Assembly (NCBI RefSeq): GCF_032051675.1
Contig: NZ_CP116968.1
Span: forward strand, 620,001-684,000
Length of the DNA: 64,000 nucleotides
Direction of reading: 5' to 3'
Origin: Candidatus Nitrospira neomarina
GTDB taxonomy: Bacteria > Nitrospirota > Nitrospiria > Nitrospirales > UBA8639
A program made the position numbers and the translations under genes. Of this stretch, positions 25,125-33,808 are shown in pieces (the stretch's first letter is position 1; every line of letters begins with the position of its first letter). Below the pieces are notes generated by a model, which was not told the DNA's origin, ran no database searches, and saw only the letters and a program-made list of their open reading frames with translations.

Positions 25125-27329
25125 ATGTCTAATCTATCTATCCTGTTGGTGATTCCTCCTCTGACTCAACTCAATACGCCGTATCCGTCCACGGCCTATT
25201 TGACGGGGTTCTTGCGGTCCCAAGGGTATCGCACGCATCAGGCTGATGTGGGCATTGAAATGGTGTTGGCCCTTTTCTCCCGTGGTGGCCTGAGCCGGGT
25301 CTTTGCCGAACTCCGGAAGACTTCCATTGACGGACTGCCTGGTGAGGCGCGGCAAATGATAAGTCTGGAGCGGGCCTATGTCGAGACAATTGATCCGGTG
25401 ATTAGCTTTTTACAGGGTCGAAATCCCACCTTGGCTTCGCGCATTTGTCAGGGCACCTTCCTTCCCCAAGGTCCACGCTTTTCCTTAATGAGTTCAGAAA
25501 ATCAACATGGAAGACATCGTGCATCCAATCAAGCCGACCAGGCTAAGCATCTGGCAACCTTGTATCTTGAAGATCTTGCCGATCTGGTTCAGGCCACCAT
25601 TACGCCCCACTTTGCGTTGAGTCGCTATGCCGAATCCATGGCCATGCAGGCGAATTCCTATGATCGTCTTGAGGAAGCCCTGGCTCAACCCATGAGTCTC
25701 ACTGACGAGTGGATGGTAGACGCGCTCTGGGGGCATGTGGACCGGCATCAACCCGCTGTCGTCGGGTTTTCGGTGCCATTTCCAGGCAATCTGTATGGCG
25801 CTCTTCGGATGGGTCAACAATTGCGGGGCAGAAGGCCGGAGATCAAAGTCGTGCTTGGGGGAGGGTATCCCAATACGGAGTTACGCCGGGTGCGGGACCC
25901 ACGACTGTTTGAAGTCGTGGATTTCGTGACCCTTGACGATGGGGAGCGGCCCTTTCTCTGTCTGTTGGAATACCTGGAAGGAAAACGGAGAGAGCCCGAT
26001 CTGTGCCGGACATTTCTTCGTTCAGGGCAGAATGTCGTCTGGCAGAATGGAGCCAGCGAGCCGGATGTTTCGCAGGCCGAAGTGGGAACCCCGACGTACG
26101 AGGGATTGCCTCTCAATCAGTATATTTCCGTGCTTGATACATTGAATCCCATGCATCGGCTCTGGTCCGATGGACATTGGAATAAATTGACGGTGGCGCA
26201 CGGGTGTTACTGGAAACAATGTACGTTCTGCGATGTGGGGCTGGATTACATCGGCCGGTATGAAGTCTCACCGGGCGAAGTGTTGGTGGATCGAATCGAA
26301 GCCCTGATCGCCGAAACGGGATGTTGTGGGTTTCACTTCGTGGATGAGGCCGCTCCGCCGGTGGGATTAAAAAATCTTGCGCTATCTCTGCTCGAACGGG
26401 AGGTCACCATTTCCTGGTGGGGAAACGTCCGGTTTGAACCGGCATTTACCCCCGACCTCTGCCGTCTGCTCGCCGCCTCCGGCTGCATTGCCTTGAGCGC
26501 CGGTTTGGAAGCGGCGTGTGATCGTCTGTTAGCCTTGGTCAAAAAAGGTATCACCGTCGATCAGACGGTTCGGGTGGTTCAGGCCTGCCGGAACGCGGAG
26601 ATTCTGGTGCATGCCTATCTCATGTACGGGCTTCCCAGTGAGACGATCGGGGAAACCATTGAAAGCCTCGAACGGGTGCGCCAATTGTTTGCGCATGATC
26701 TCATCCAATCGGCCTTCTGGCATCGGTTTACCACCACCGCCCATAGTCCGATCGGCTTACAGCCTCAAGCCTATGGTATTCACCTCATTGGACCGGGATT
26801 TGGAGGGTTTGCGGAAAATGATCTGGTTCATGTGGATGACCTGGCATCAATGCCGGAATGGATCGGGGAAGGTCTGAGAGCGGCTCTATGGCATTACAAG
26901 GAAGGGTTGGAATTGACCCGGGATGTTCGTGAATGGTTTCCGGAACGCGTCCCGAAACCAAAGGTAAAACGCACCTGGGTCAAGCAGATCTTGGAAAGCG
27001 AAGAGCGGGAAGATCATTCCAGGTTAGAGCGGAAATTCGTCTGGATCGGCGGGCAGCCGGATGTTGATCGAGGAAATGGCGAGCAATACAAAATCATTTT
27101 GCCGAATCGAACAACAGATGAAGAAGTGAGGCTGAAGCGAGGCCAAGGGGAATGGTTTCTGAATCTGATCGAACGTGCCGTGCCGGTGCATCAAGCGGGG
27201 GGACATCGGTATCCTATTTATAAAGAAGTTCGGGCGGGCTTTCCGTTTGGCGGACCAAAGGGTTTTGATAAGTGGTGGCAGTCCGCTTCTGCCCACAAAG
27301 CCAGAGCCGTCGGCCTGCTGTTGGTGTAG
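25125..27329 (+). CDS. B12-binding-type radical SAM protein, unknown substrate
   Basis: This 734-residue protein has an N-terminal Rossmann-like, probably corrinoid-binding region (about residues 5-300; PLTQLNTPYPSTAYLTGFLRS near the start, VVLGGGYPN near 245). A radical SAM core follows around residues 360-560 with the cluster cysteines in CYWKQCTFCD. A C-terminal extension of about 170 residues has no recognised domain. Such enzymes carry out methylations or rearrangements with radical chemistry. It lies 195 bases after the alpha-E gene on the same strand, so a link to the amidoligase cluster is possible but unproven. Confidence 0.8.
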   Translation: MSNLSILLVIPPLTQLNTPYPSTAYLTGFLRSQGYRTHQADVGIEMVLALFSRGGLSRVFAELRKTSIDGLPGEARQMISLERAYVETIDPVISFLQGRNPTLASRICQGTFLPQGPRFSLMSSENQHGRHRASNQADQAKHLATLYLEDLADLVQATITPHFALSRYAESMAMQANSYDRLEEALAQPMSLTDEWMVDALWGHVDRHQPAVVGFSVPFPGNLYGALRMGQQLRGRRPEIKVVLGGGYPNTELRRVRDPRLFEVVDFVTLDDGERPFLCLLEYLEGKRREPDLCRTFLRSGQNVVWQNGASEPDVSQAEVGTPTYEGLPLNQYISVLDTLNPMHRLWSDGHWNKLTVAHGCYWKQCTFCDVGLDYIGRYEVSPGEVLVDRIEALIAETGCCGFHFVDEAAPPVGLKNLALSLLEREVTISWWGNVRFEPAFTPDLCRLLAASGCIALSAGLEAACDRLLALVKKGITVDQTVRVVQACRNAEILVHAYLMYGLPSETIGETIESLERVRQLFAHDLIQSAFWHRFTTTAHSPIGLQPQAYGIHLIGPGFGGFAENDLVHVDDLASMPEWIGEGLRAALWHYKEGLELTRDVREWFPERVPKPKVKRTWVKQILESEEREDHSRLERKFVWIGGQPDVDRGNGEQYKIILPNRTTDEEVRLKRGQGEWFLNLIERAVPVHQAGGHRYPIYKEVRAGFPFGGPKGFDKWWQSASAHKARAVGLLLV

Positions 27330-27638
27330 GTTCCCGGCGCCCAATTAAAATTTCCTTAATAAGAAAGTGATGGCGATAGGTAATTGTCAGTCGCGCTGGA
27401 AACAGATCCTTCGATTCTCTCAGGATGACAAACAGATAACTGAGGCGGGTGCCAGCCTCTGAGTCGGGCGAAGCATCTAGCTTCACACAAAGACGGGACT
27501 AGATGTCGATTGTTAGCTACGGGTGGTCACAAGACGAAAATCATTGGCTCTTTCGTTTCGTCCCTTTCACAAGGTATAACCAGTTCAATACGCATTTCGG
27601 TAGACTATGTCTAAGCACTAATATTATAAGGAGGCATC
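27330..27638. other. Intergenic stretch with a short dispersed-repeat-like segment
   Basis: This gap has no gene. A segment near 27400-27435 (CTTCGATTCTCTCAGGATGAC and flanks) resembles small repeats seen between genes in many bacteria, but no second copy was seen here. The gap ends with the strong GGAGG ribosome site of the DUF5069 gene. Confidence 0.4.
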
Positions 27639-28076
27639 ATGACCACAGCACAATATCCACGCAGTCCAAAAGAACAAGTCGGCGGGCTTTGCCATCTCGG
27701 ACGGTTTATCGACAAAGTCCGGATGCGGCATGCCGGACAAATTCAAGATTACAATTATCTCACCGTCGGCTTCGATAAATATTTGTTGGATAAATTGGAA
27801 ATCAAAGGAGAGGATTTTGAAAAGCGTGTGCTGCAAGGCGGGACGGACGCAGAGATTGCCGACTGGGTGAAATCTAACGGGAAAAGCCTGAGCGATGCGG
27901 AAAAAGCCGAATGGAATGACATGGTGCTGACATTCGGCCCGAAAGCTCCAATGGCGCAGAAAGCCTTCGACGAGTATAAAGCCGGTCTGGCGAAAAAACG
28001 TGGTGTGTCGGTGGAGTCCCTTTCCCATATCACCACGTGGTTCAGTCTCATCGAACACGACGAAGGCCGGATGTAG
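27639..28076 (+). CDS. DUF5069 domain protein
   Basis: This 145-residue protein matches the DUF5069 family in outline: GLCHLGRFIDKVRMRHAGQI near the start, an NYLTVGFDKYLLD segment, then helical sequence and a SLIEHDEGRM ending. Function is unknown. Strong GGAGG precedes the ATG at 27639. A truncated piece of a paralogous gene lies about 730 bases downstream (28809-28940). Confidence 0.8.
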   Translation: MTTAQYPRSPKEQVGGLCHLGRFIDKVRMRHAGQIQDYNYLTVGFDKYLLDKLEIKGEDFEKRVLQGGTDAEIADWVKSNGKSLSDAEKAEWNDMVLTFGPKAPMAQKAFDEYKAGLAKKRGVSVESLSHITTWFSLIEHDEGRM

Positions 28077-28102
28077 CCGGATAACTGCATCGGGTTTTCA
28101 TG

Positions 28103-28119
28103 GGGGCATTGGGTGCCCC
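28103..28119. terminator. Hairpin between convergent genes
   Basis: GGGGCA at 28103-28108 pairs with TGCCCC at 28114-28119 across five bases, between the convergent DUF5069 and exported-protein genes. It could terminate both directions, although neither side has a strong T run. Confidence 0.4.
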
Positions 28120-28140
28120 GTAGGTGTGGAAACCCAAGAT

Positions 28141-28584
28141 CTACAGGGGAATTTTCGGCGGACCGGAAATATCCTCGTAGGAGAGAATATGGCGGTGACC
28201 TTTGCCGTCGTCCTGGACGATCAGTTCCAGAGGCAGCCCTTTTGAAAGGGTTGACAGTTTTTCCCATTGCTCGGAATCCCGGGGTTGGACAGCTAAGGTG
28301 GCATCCCCGGGGACGAGCTTCCATCCTGAGTCAAACAACGGTCTTTCATCCGATCGTTGTTCCCAATTCAACCAGAGTGTCTGCCGGTCCTTTTCAATAT
28401 ATCGCACCGTGCCCCGGATACCCGTGGGTTGAGAAAAATTGGTGATCCCTTTTATGAAGGTGTCCAGCGGATGAGGTTCAGTTTCGAGCTGTGCCTGAAC
28501 AATGCCAACCGTCAAGCCCAACCCCAGGCATGCGGCAAAGCTCAGGAGGAGAGTGGAAATCCGAGAGAACCGTCGTGTCGCCAT
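28141..28584 (-). CDS. Exported protein of unknown function
   Basis: This 147-residue protein has a clear signal peptide (basic MATRRFSR, a hydrophobic core, cleavage near VQAQ at about residue 32). The mature domain is about 115 residues and appears beta-rich (GIRGTVRYIEKDRQTLWLNW near 57-76). It may be an OB-like or small-barrel fold, but that is a guess. No family is recognised. Confidence 0.65.
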   Translation of the reverse strand: MATRRFSRISTLLLSFAACLGLGLTVGIVQAQLETEPHPLDTFIKGITNFSQPTGIRGTVRYIEKDRQTLWLNWEQRSDERPLFDSGWKLVPGDATLAVQPRDSEQWEKLSTLSKGLPLELIVQDDGKGHRHILSYEDISGPPKIPL

Positions 28585-29373
28585 GGGTTACCTCACAGGT
28601 GAGAGGAAGGATGACATTCCCGACTGTTTAATTTAATCATAAGCAGGGACGATTCACAAATGCCCGGATTTCGAGTTTGACCTGAACTGGGCTTGGACTG
28701 TTTTTGAGGAACAGGGATTCAAAACTTTGGATTAGTGATGGAAGAGGGCATGAATCCCGATGATGCTCGCCTGCAATTCGAAAAATGAATAGTTCAGGAA
28801 AGTCTATAATGGCTTTAAGCTTTAGGTCCTCAAAAAAGGTCGTGGTTTCAGTGGGTCAGCCTTTTGAAATGGCAACCTGGGTTGAACTTATTGACCACGA
28901 CGAACGACGGATGTGGGTTAGGAAAGAGTTCAAAAGATAGTGGGTCGGGAATCCAACTTTGGCGCAGTCATCAAGACCTAAAGTATTTGGGTGTGGTGTT
29001 ATTGAACGCGGGCGCGTTTTTAGTTTGGAGACATGGGGACATTGATCCTCTTTGCCAGCCAAAAATCCACTTCATACTCCTTGAGGGGGATCTTGTAAAA
29101 TGAAAGCACTCAGTGTGTGTCTTGGCCTTTTCCCAAAGCATCTAAAAGCTCCTCAGATTCTAAAAATAAAGGCGCGTCTCAAATATTGCCGGTTCAACGC
29201 TTCAATAAAGTCAGACGGTTTTGGAAGTTTTTTAGGACACCCTTTGTGATTTGGCGTTCAATGAGGTCCCACGTTGGTTTAATATTTCCCACGGTCCCAA
29301 ACATCAAAGATGTTGCTTGTGAGGGGACCGGCCACCTAACGGCTAGTCTGAAAATTGAAAAAAAGCCTGACGA
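28585..29373. other. Intergenic stretch with a gene remnant
   Basis: This 789-base gap is AT-richer than its surroundings by eye. It contains the DUF5069 remnant at 28809-28940. Other frames (for example 29117-29377 plus strand) have no recognisable domain. Confidence 0.5.
28809..28940 (+). pseudogene. Truncated C-terminal fragment of a DUF5069 gene
   Basis: A 43-codon frame contains KKVVVSVGQPFEMATWVELI followed by DHDERRM. It aligns with the last part of the intact DUF5069 protein just upstream (KKRGVSVESLSHITTWFSLI followed by EHDEGRM). The rest of the gene is absent. This is probably the relic of a tandem duplication or of a second, lost gene copy. Confidence 0.6.
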
Positions 29374-30816
29374 TTAGGTAGCCACCCATCCATATGCATG
29401 GTGGCTGGGGGATGGGCCTTCTTCCATGTAGGCCATTTTGATGTGGCTGAGATAGTCCTTGGGGACGTCCTTCCGTTTGGCTTCGACTTCTACCTTAAAC
29501 AGTTTAGCCGCATTGAGCCCGAAGACTTTCGCTTTGAGATCCTTGTTCAAGGCAGGGTAGTGGAACTTTTCCTGGAGTTCTTCAGGAATTTGAAACCGCC
29601 GGAAGGCTTCGATCTGCCATTGAGGCGTGCCATACCAAATTGAATCCGTTCCCCAGAGAAGATGATCTTCTCCGAATGCCAAAAGAATCTGTCCAAGCAG
29701 GTGGGCGCAGACGACGGGTTCGGTGATGACGAGTTGACCAAATGTCGAGCCCATTTCCATATACACATTGTTGAGTTTTTGTTGCTTATGTTTTAAACGG
29801 CAAAATTCGCTGGTCCAGGGAATCTCACCTTTTTTGGCTTCTTCAAGATTGATGCGAGGTATGCCTAGAAATCCGGAATGGTAGATCAGAAAATTCAATT
29901 TGGAGAAATCTTTTGCGGCCTGGAGGATGTCGCGTGGATGGTTGTAATCGGGCACCGGGCCGAGCGGCAGACCTTTGTGCGCGCAAACGTTGGTGATGTT
30001 GAGGGCCTGCGCTTTTTCCAGCATGGGATAGGCGATCTTTTCATCGTTCAGCCACCAGCCGTGCTCGAAGCCTTTCGGCGGCGAGCCGGTATAACATTTC
30101 CAGGCATCGACCTTGAATGTCTCCGCCTGCTGATCCATGTAATCAAGGTCGACCTTGCCTAACTGGGGCATGACCAGCCCATGGGCGAGCATGCGTTGGG
30201 AAGCGGTGAGGCGGTTAATTTCATCACGGATGTGCGTCATTTCTTTAGGCGGGACGACGGCTTCCCATGGATAGGGCCCAGGCGGAGTACTGATGAGCCC
30301 GATTGAAGTGTCGCTGTCCAGAAACACTTCTTTGATGTAGTTTTCCAGGCTCAGGTCTTCGATCGTTCCACGATCGCCGGAGAGCTTGGGATTCAGGCCC
30401 ATCTCTTTTGCCCGCCGTCGCAGGCTCAGAAGTCCTTCTTTCCAACCCGGCTGGTTGAAGGAGGAGCTGACGTAGTGTGTTTGCACATCGAAGATGAACG
30501 GAATGTTCCCTTTGCGTGCCTGAACCGCTTGGGGTTCCGCCGCTTCAACGTCAAGCACATCGAAGAATTTTCCAAACACCTGATTCATGGCCAAAAAAGC
30601 CAGTGCCATTCCACCGGTGGTTTTGAGGAAATCACGCCGGTTCATGCCGAGACGGCTGCTCAGCCGTTTGCTGCTTTGGTGGATCAGCCACTCGACCTGG
30701 CTTTGTTTGACGGATTGTGAGGGCGGAAGAAATTCTTCGCTGGCGACGACCTGCGTGGGAAGGGGTGAGGCCGAGGTGTATCCTTGCTGAATGCGGAGAG
30801 TGGGTCGATGCTTCAT
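29374..30816 (-). CDS. Tat-exported amidohydrolase-2-type protein
   Basis: This 480-residue protein has a twin-arginine motif (NRRDFLKTTGG) at about residues 59-69, followed by a hydrophobic stretch, so export of the folded enzyme is likely. The mature part resembles the amidohydrolase-2 family of metal-dependent TIM-barrel hydrolases. AHKGLPLGP near residue 285, a YHSGF segment near 320 and a WGTDSIWYG ending near 400 fit the metal-ligand regions. The long N-terminal region before the Tat motif is, from recall, common in this subfamily, so the ATG at 30816 is kept over the internal ATG at 30645. The substrate is unknown. Confidence 0.75.
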   Translation of the reverse strand: MKHRPTLRIQQGYTSASPLPTQVVASEEFLPPSQSVKQSQVEWLIHQSSKRLSSRLGMNRRDFLKTTGGMALAFLAMNQVFGKFFDVLDVEAAEPQAVQARKGNIPFIFDVQTHYVSSSFNQPGWKEGLLSLRRRAKEMGLNPKLSGDRGTIEDLSLENYIKEVFLDSDTSIGLISTPPGPYPWEAVVPPKEMTHIRDEINRLTASQRMLAHGLVMPQLGKVDLDYMDQQAETFKVDAWKCYTGSPPKGFEHGWWLNDEKIAYPMLEKAQALNITNVCAHKGLPLGPVPDYNHPRDILQAAKDFSKLNFLIYHSGFLGIPRINLEEAKKGEIPWTSEFCRLKHKQQKLNNVYMEMGSTFGQLVITEPVVCAHLLGQILLAFGEDHLLWGTDSIWYGTPQWQIEAFRRFQIPEELQEKFHYPALNKDLKAKVFGLNAAKLFKVEVEAKRKDVPKDYLSHIKMAYMEEGPSPSHHAYGWVAT

Positions 30817-30888
30817 ATGGTCAATTCTGCCTGTTTTATGGTGCCAAGGGCAAACATCGAAGAGATGAATGGGGGCGGGGGTGCCGAA

Positions 30889-31296
30889 CTATTTCGACCC
30901 GAATTCAAACATTTTAATCAACGGTTTTTCCTCCCGTTCGATCATATCATAGTCGGATGAATTCCCTGGCTGGTATCGAGGGAACAGTTCAATGGTTCGT
31001 CGGGAGGGGGATGTTTTCGATTCCGCGGATTGTGGGGTTCGCCAGCCAACGGGAGGAGGGGGAGGTGGTAATCGCCAATCCCGTTTCTCTTCTTGTGGAA
31101 TCCTCCATCGGTTGGATTCGAGGAGGTTTTCCGAGAGAGGAGATCGGTACGAGTCTTCATCCGGGAGCGATAGCTGGGTGCCGGATTGTTCAAGGGCAGC
31201 CGCTGCGAGCAGTGCCGGAAGGAGGAGAAGCATGCCCATCAACCCAAAAGAGAAAGAGGGCTGTCCCTCAACAAGAAGCCGTTCTGCGCTCGTCAT
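30889..31296 (-). CDS. Small membrane-anchored protein, unknown function
   Basis: The 135-residue product from the ATG at 31296 has one hydrophobic segment (about residues 17-42, with LMGMLLLLPALLAAAA) and a long polar, proline-rich tail with a run of seven prolines. The start overlaps the stop of the solute-binding protein gene (ATGA), so it is probably co-translated with it. No family is recognised. A frame is also open to 31323, inside the upstream gene. Confidence 0.55.
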   Translation of the reverse strand: MTSAERLLVEGQPSFSFGLMGMLLLLPALLAAAALEQSGTQLSLPDEDSYRSPLSENLLESNRWRIPQEEKRDWRLPPPPPPVGWRTPQSAESKTSPSRRTIELFPRYQPGNSSDYDMIEREEKPLIKMFEFGSK

Positions 31297-32168
31297 GGCT
31301 TCGTGCCCACCTGCTTTCTCCACTCGACTCCTTCGAACCAGTATTTGTGAGCGGAGTCCAACCAGGTATCGGCGTTATGGCTGATAATCCACGCGTTGAG
31401 AAAGTGAATGAAGTCGGGGTCGCCTTTGTTAACCGCAAACCCTGTCTTGGTCTCGAGCAACGGTTTCGATAATGGTTCATCCACAGTTTTGGGATGTTCC
31501 AGGGCCACAAATGTCGTAATGGGCTCGTGCTCGACGTAGCCATGTACCTTTCCGCTTGTAAGGGCCTGTATGGCATCCTGACTGGAGGCAAAGGTTCTAA
31601 TGGTGGCTTTTGGAAATACCCGACGGGCAAGATCTTCCGCCACGGTTCCGGTGACGGCGGTGATGACGACCTCCGGTTGATTCAGGTCCTGGGGGCCACG
31701 AAAGCTTTTCGTTAACGGAATATTGGTGACCAGTCCGATCCCGGCAGAATCATAGGGATCGCTGAAGTTGACTTTCAGGGCACGTTGCGGGGTAATGACC
31801 ATGCCGGCCGTAATAATATCGATCTTCCGATCTAGAAGAGCCGGCACAATATTCTGCCATTCGAAGACATGAAACTCTGCTTGGACTCCGAGGTCTTTGG
31901 CTAATTGACGGGCGATATCAATTTCAAAGCCCGTTAATTGGTCATTGCGGTCTCTGAGGGTCCAGGGGGGAAATAACGAGACACCCACCCGTAATCTCTT
32001 ACTTTCAATCACATGTTGCAGGGTGCCGGGTTGGCTGTCGGGCGACGTACTTGATGGGGATTTTGCGGGGAGCTCAGCCCGGGCTGCTGCCAGAGCGACC
32101 AGAGACCAGTAGAGGACTGCTGCGAAACAATTCAGTAGGGTGCCAAAAGACCGTTGGTGTGTGTGCAT
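31293..32168 (-). CDS. Periplasmic solute-binding protein, family 3 type
   Basis: The 291-residue product from the ATG at 32168 has a signal peptide ending near AARA. It shows the family 3 amino-acid-type binding fold: RVGVSLFPPWTLRDRNDQLT near residue 62, FEIDIARQLAKDLG near 85, and DIITAGMVITPQR near 118. Such proteins deliver amino acids or other small ligands to ABC permeases, or act as sensors. No permease is adjacent, so it may be an orphan receptor. The frame also has an upstream ATG at 32180. Its 3' end overlaps the small membrane gene. Confidence 0.75.
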   Translation of the reverse strand: MHTHQRSFGTLLNCFAAVLYWSLVALAAARAELPAKSPSSTSPDSQPGTLQHVIESKRLRVGVSLFPPWTLRDRNDQLTGFEIDIARQLAKDLGVQAEFHVFEWQNIVPALLDRKIDIITAGMVITPQRALKVNFSDPYDSAGIGLVTNIPLTKSFRGPQDLNQPEVVITAVTGTVAEDLARRVFPKATIRTFASSQDAIQALTSGKVHGYVEHEPITTFVALEHPKTVDEPLSKPLLETKTGFAVNKGDPDFIHFLNAWIISHNADTWLDSAHKYWFEGVEWRKQVGTKP

Positions 32169-32302
32169 TATGACCGCCATGGTTGTGATTCGCGTTTATG
32201 AAAGAAGTCACTGTACCATAGGGCTTCCATCCCTGAAAGTAGGCCAATTGCAGTCGAATGGGAACCAAAGCACAGAAAGAGTCATGGTGGCGGGAGGGGC
32301 AT

Positions 32303-33712
32303 ATGAAATGTAGAAGTTCGATGAGTTGGATTTTTTTGCTGGTGATAATTTTTTGCGTCAGTGTCGTATCGGCCGAGCCTGTGTTGCAACCGTGGACCAA
32401 AAATCCCTGGTATTGGAGTGATCACGGAGAACCGGTGTTGCTGTTAGGGGGAAGTGATGACGACAGTCTATTTCAATGGCCGGAAAAAGATCTTCTTGCT
32501 CAGCTTGATCGGCTGGAGGCCGCTGGTGGCAATGTCATCCGGAATACAATGAGCAGTCGACAGGATCGGGGTTTTGAAGTCTTCCCGTTTAAACAGATGC
32601 ACGATGGCCGGTATGATTTAGAGCAGTGGAATGACGAGTACTGGGCACGCTTCGACCGGATGCTGAAAGAATCGGCCAACCGCGGCATCATCGTGCAAAT
32701 CGAGATTTGGGACCCTTTTGACTACATGGGCGACACCTGGCACATTCAGCCGTACAACTCGCGGAATAATATCAATTACACAGCCGAAGAATCCGGATTG
32801 GCGGACCGTTATTCCGAAACGCCTCATCAAAACAAACAACCGTTTTTCTTTACGACGCCAAGGCAGCGAAACAATCGTGTGGTTTTGCGGTACCAACAAC
32901 GATTTGTCGATAAAATGTTGGAATATACCCTGCCATATGGTCATGTTCTTTATTGCATGGACAACGAAACAAATGGCGAGGAAGAATGGAGCCGTTACTG
33001 GGCGACCTACCTCAAACATCGCGCGGACAAGGAAAACAAAAGGATCTTTGTCACCGAGATGTGGGAGAATAAGGATATTACGGCCGAGATCCATAGGCGA
33101 ACGTTCGATTATCCGGAGATATACGATTTCGTCGACGTCTCGCAGAACAATCACCAGAGCGGACAAAAGCATTGGGACCAATTTCTCCGTACGCGGCATT
33201 ACCTGGCCAAACATCCGAGACCTATCAATACGACCAAGACCTATGGTGCCACCGGTAACCGATTCGGCAACGACCAGGACGGGATCGAACGCTTCTGGCG
33301 GAATCTGTTGGCCGGTGCCGCATCCATTCGTTTCCATCGTCCCACGGCAGGATTGGGACTCAATGACAAGGCGGTGGCCAGTATTCGTGGGGCGAGAAAG
33401 TTGGAGTCGCAGATACCATTGTGGACCGTGGAGCCCGCAAACGATCTGCTCATAGACCACCAGCCGAATCACGCGTATCTGGCTGCCGACAAGGGCCAGG
33501 CCTTCGTCCTCTACCTGCCCGTTGTGGGTGAAGTGCAAATCGATGTGTCCAGCACAACAGAGCCGCTGGTGGTCCGTTGGATCGAAATTGCCACAGGTGC
33601 ATGGGGACCCGAACAACATATTCAAGGCGGCGGAACGGCTTATCTGACGTCTCCTGACTCCGGCAATTGGGCGGCGGCAATTACTCCGGAACGTTCCGGG
33701 AGAATTAACTGA
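32303..33712 (+). CDS. Secreted glycoside-hydrolase-like protein with collagen-binding-like end
   Basis: The product has about 469 residues from the ATG at 32303, preceded by GGGAGGGG. A signal peptide (about residues 1-24, ending VVSAE) is followed by a TIM-barrel-like region (residues about 30-380). WDPFDYMGDTW near residue 135 and YCMDNETNGEEEW near 218 look like active-site loops with acidic residues. The end (GQAFVLYLP to the final GNWAAAI segment) resembles the putative collagen-binding domain found after DUF4038-type hydrolases. It probably acts on polysaccharide outside the cell; the substrate is unknown. Confidence 0.65.
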   Translation: MKCRSSMSWIFLLVIIFCVSVVSAEPVLQPWTKNPWYWSDHGEPVLLLGGSDDDSLFQWPEKDLLAQLDRLEAAGGNVIRNTMSSRQDRGFEVFPFKQMHDGRYDLEQWNDEYWARFDRMLKESANRGIIVQIEIWDPFDYMGDTWHIQPYNSRNNINYTAEESGLADRYSETPHQNKQPFFFTTPRQRNNRVVLRYQQRFVDKMLEYTLPYGHVLYCMDNETNGEEEWSRYWATYLKHRADKENKRIFVTEMWENKDITAEIHRRTFDYPEIYDFVDVSQNNHQSGQKHWDQFLRTRHYLAKHPRPINTTKTYGATGNRFGNDQDGIERFWRNLLAGAASIRFHRPTAGLGLNDKAVASIRGARKLESQIPLWTVEPANDLLIDHQPNHAYLAADKGQAFVLYLPVVGEVQIDVSSTTEPLVVRWIEIATGAWGPEQHIQGGGTAYLTSPDSGNWAAAITPERSGRIN

Positions 33713-33808
33713 GTAAGGTGATGGAGCAACGTTGTCCCGAGCGGTGTTCTATACCATGCGGCACACTTAAAGGACGTGGTTGTACTTAGTCAGAAGAAGA
33801 GGGCATAC

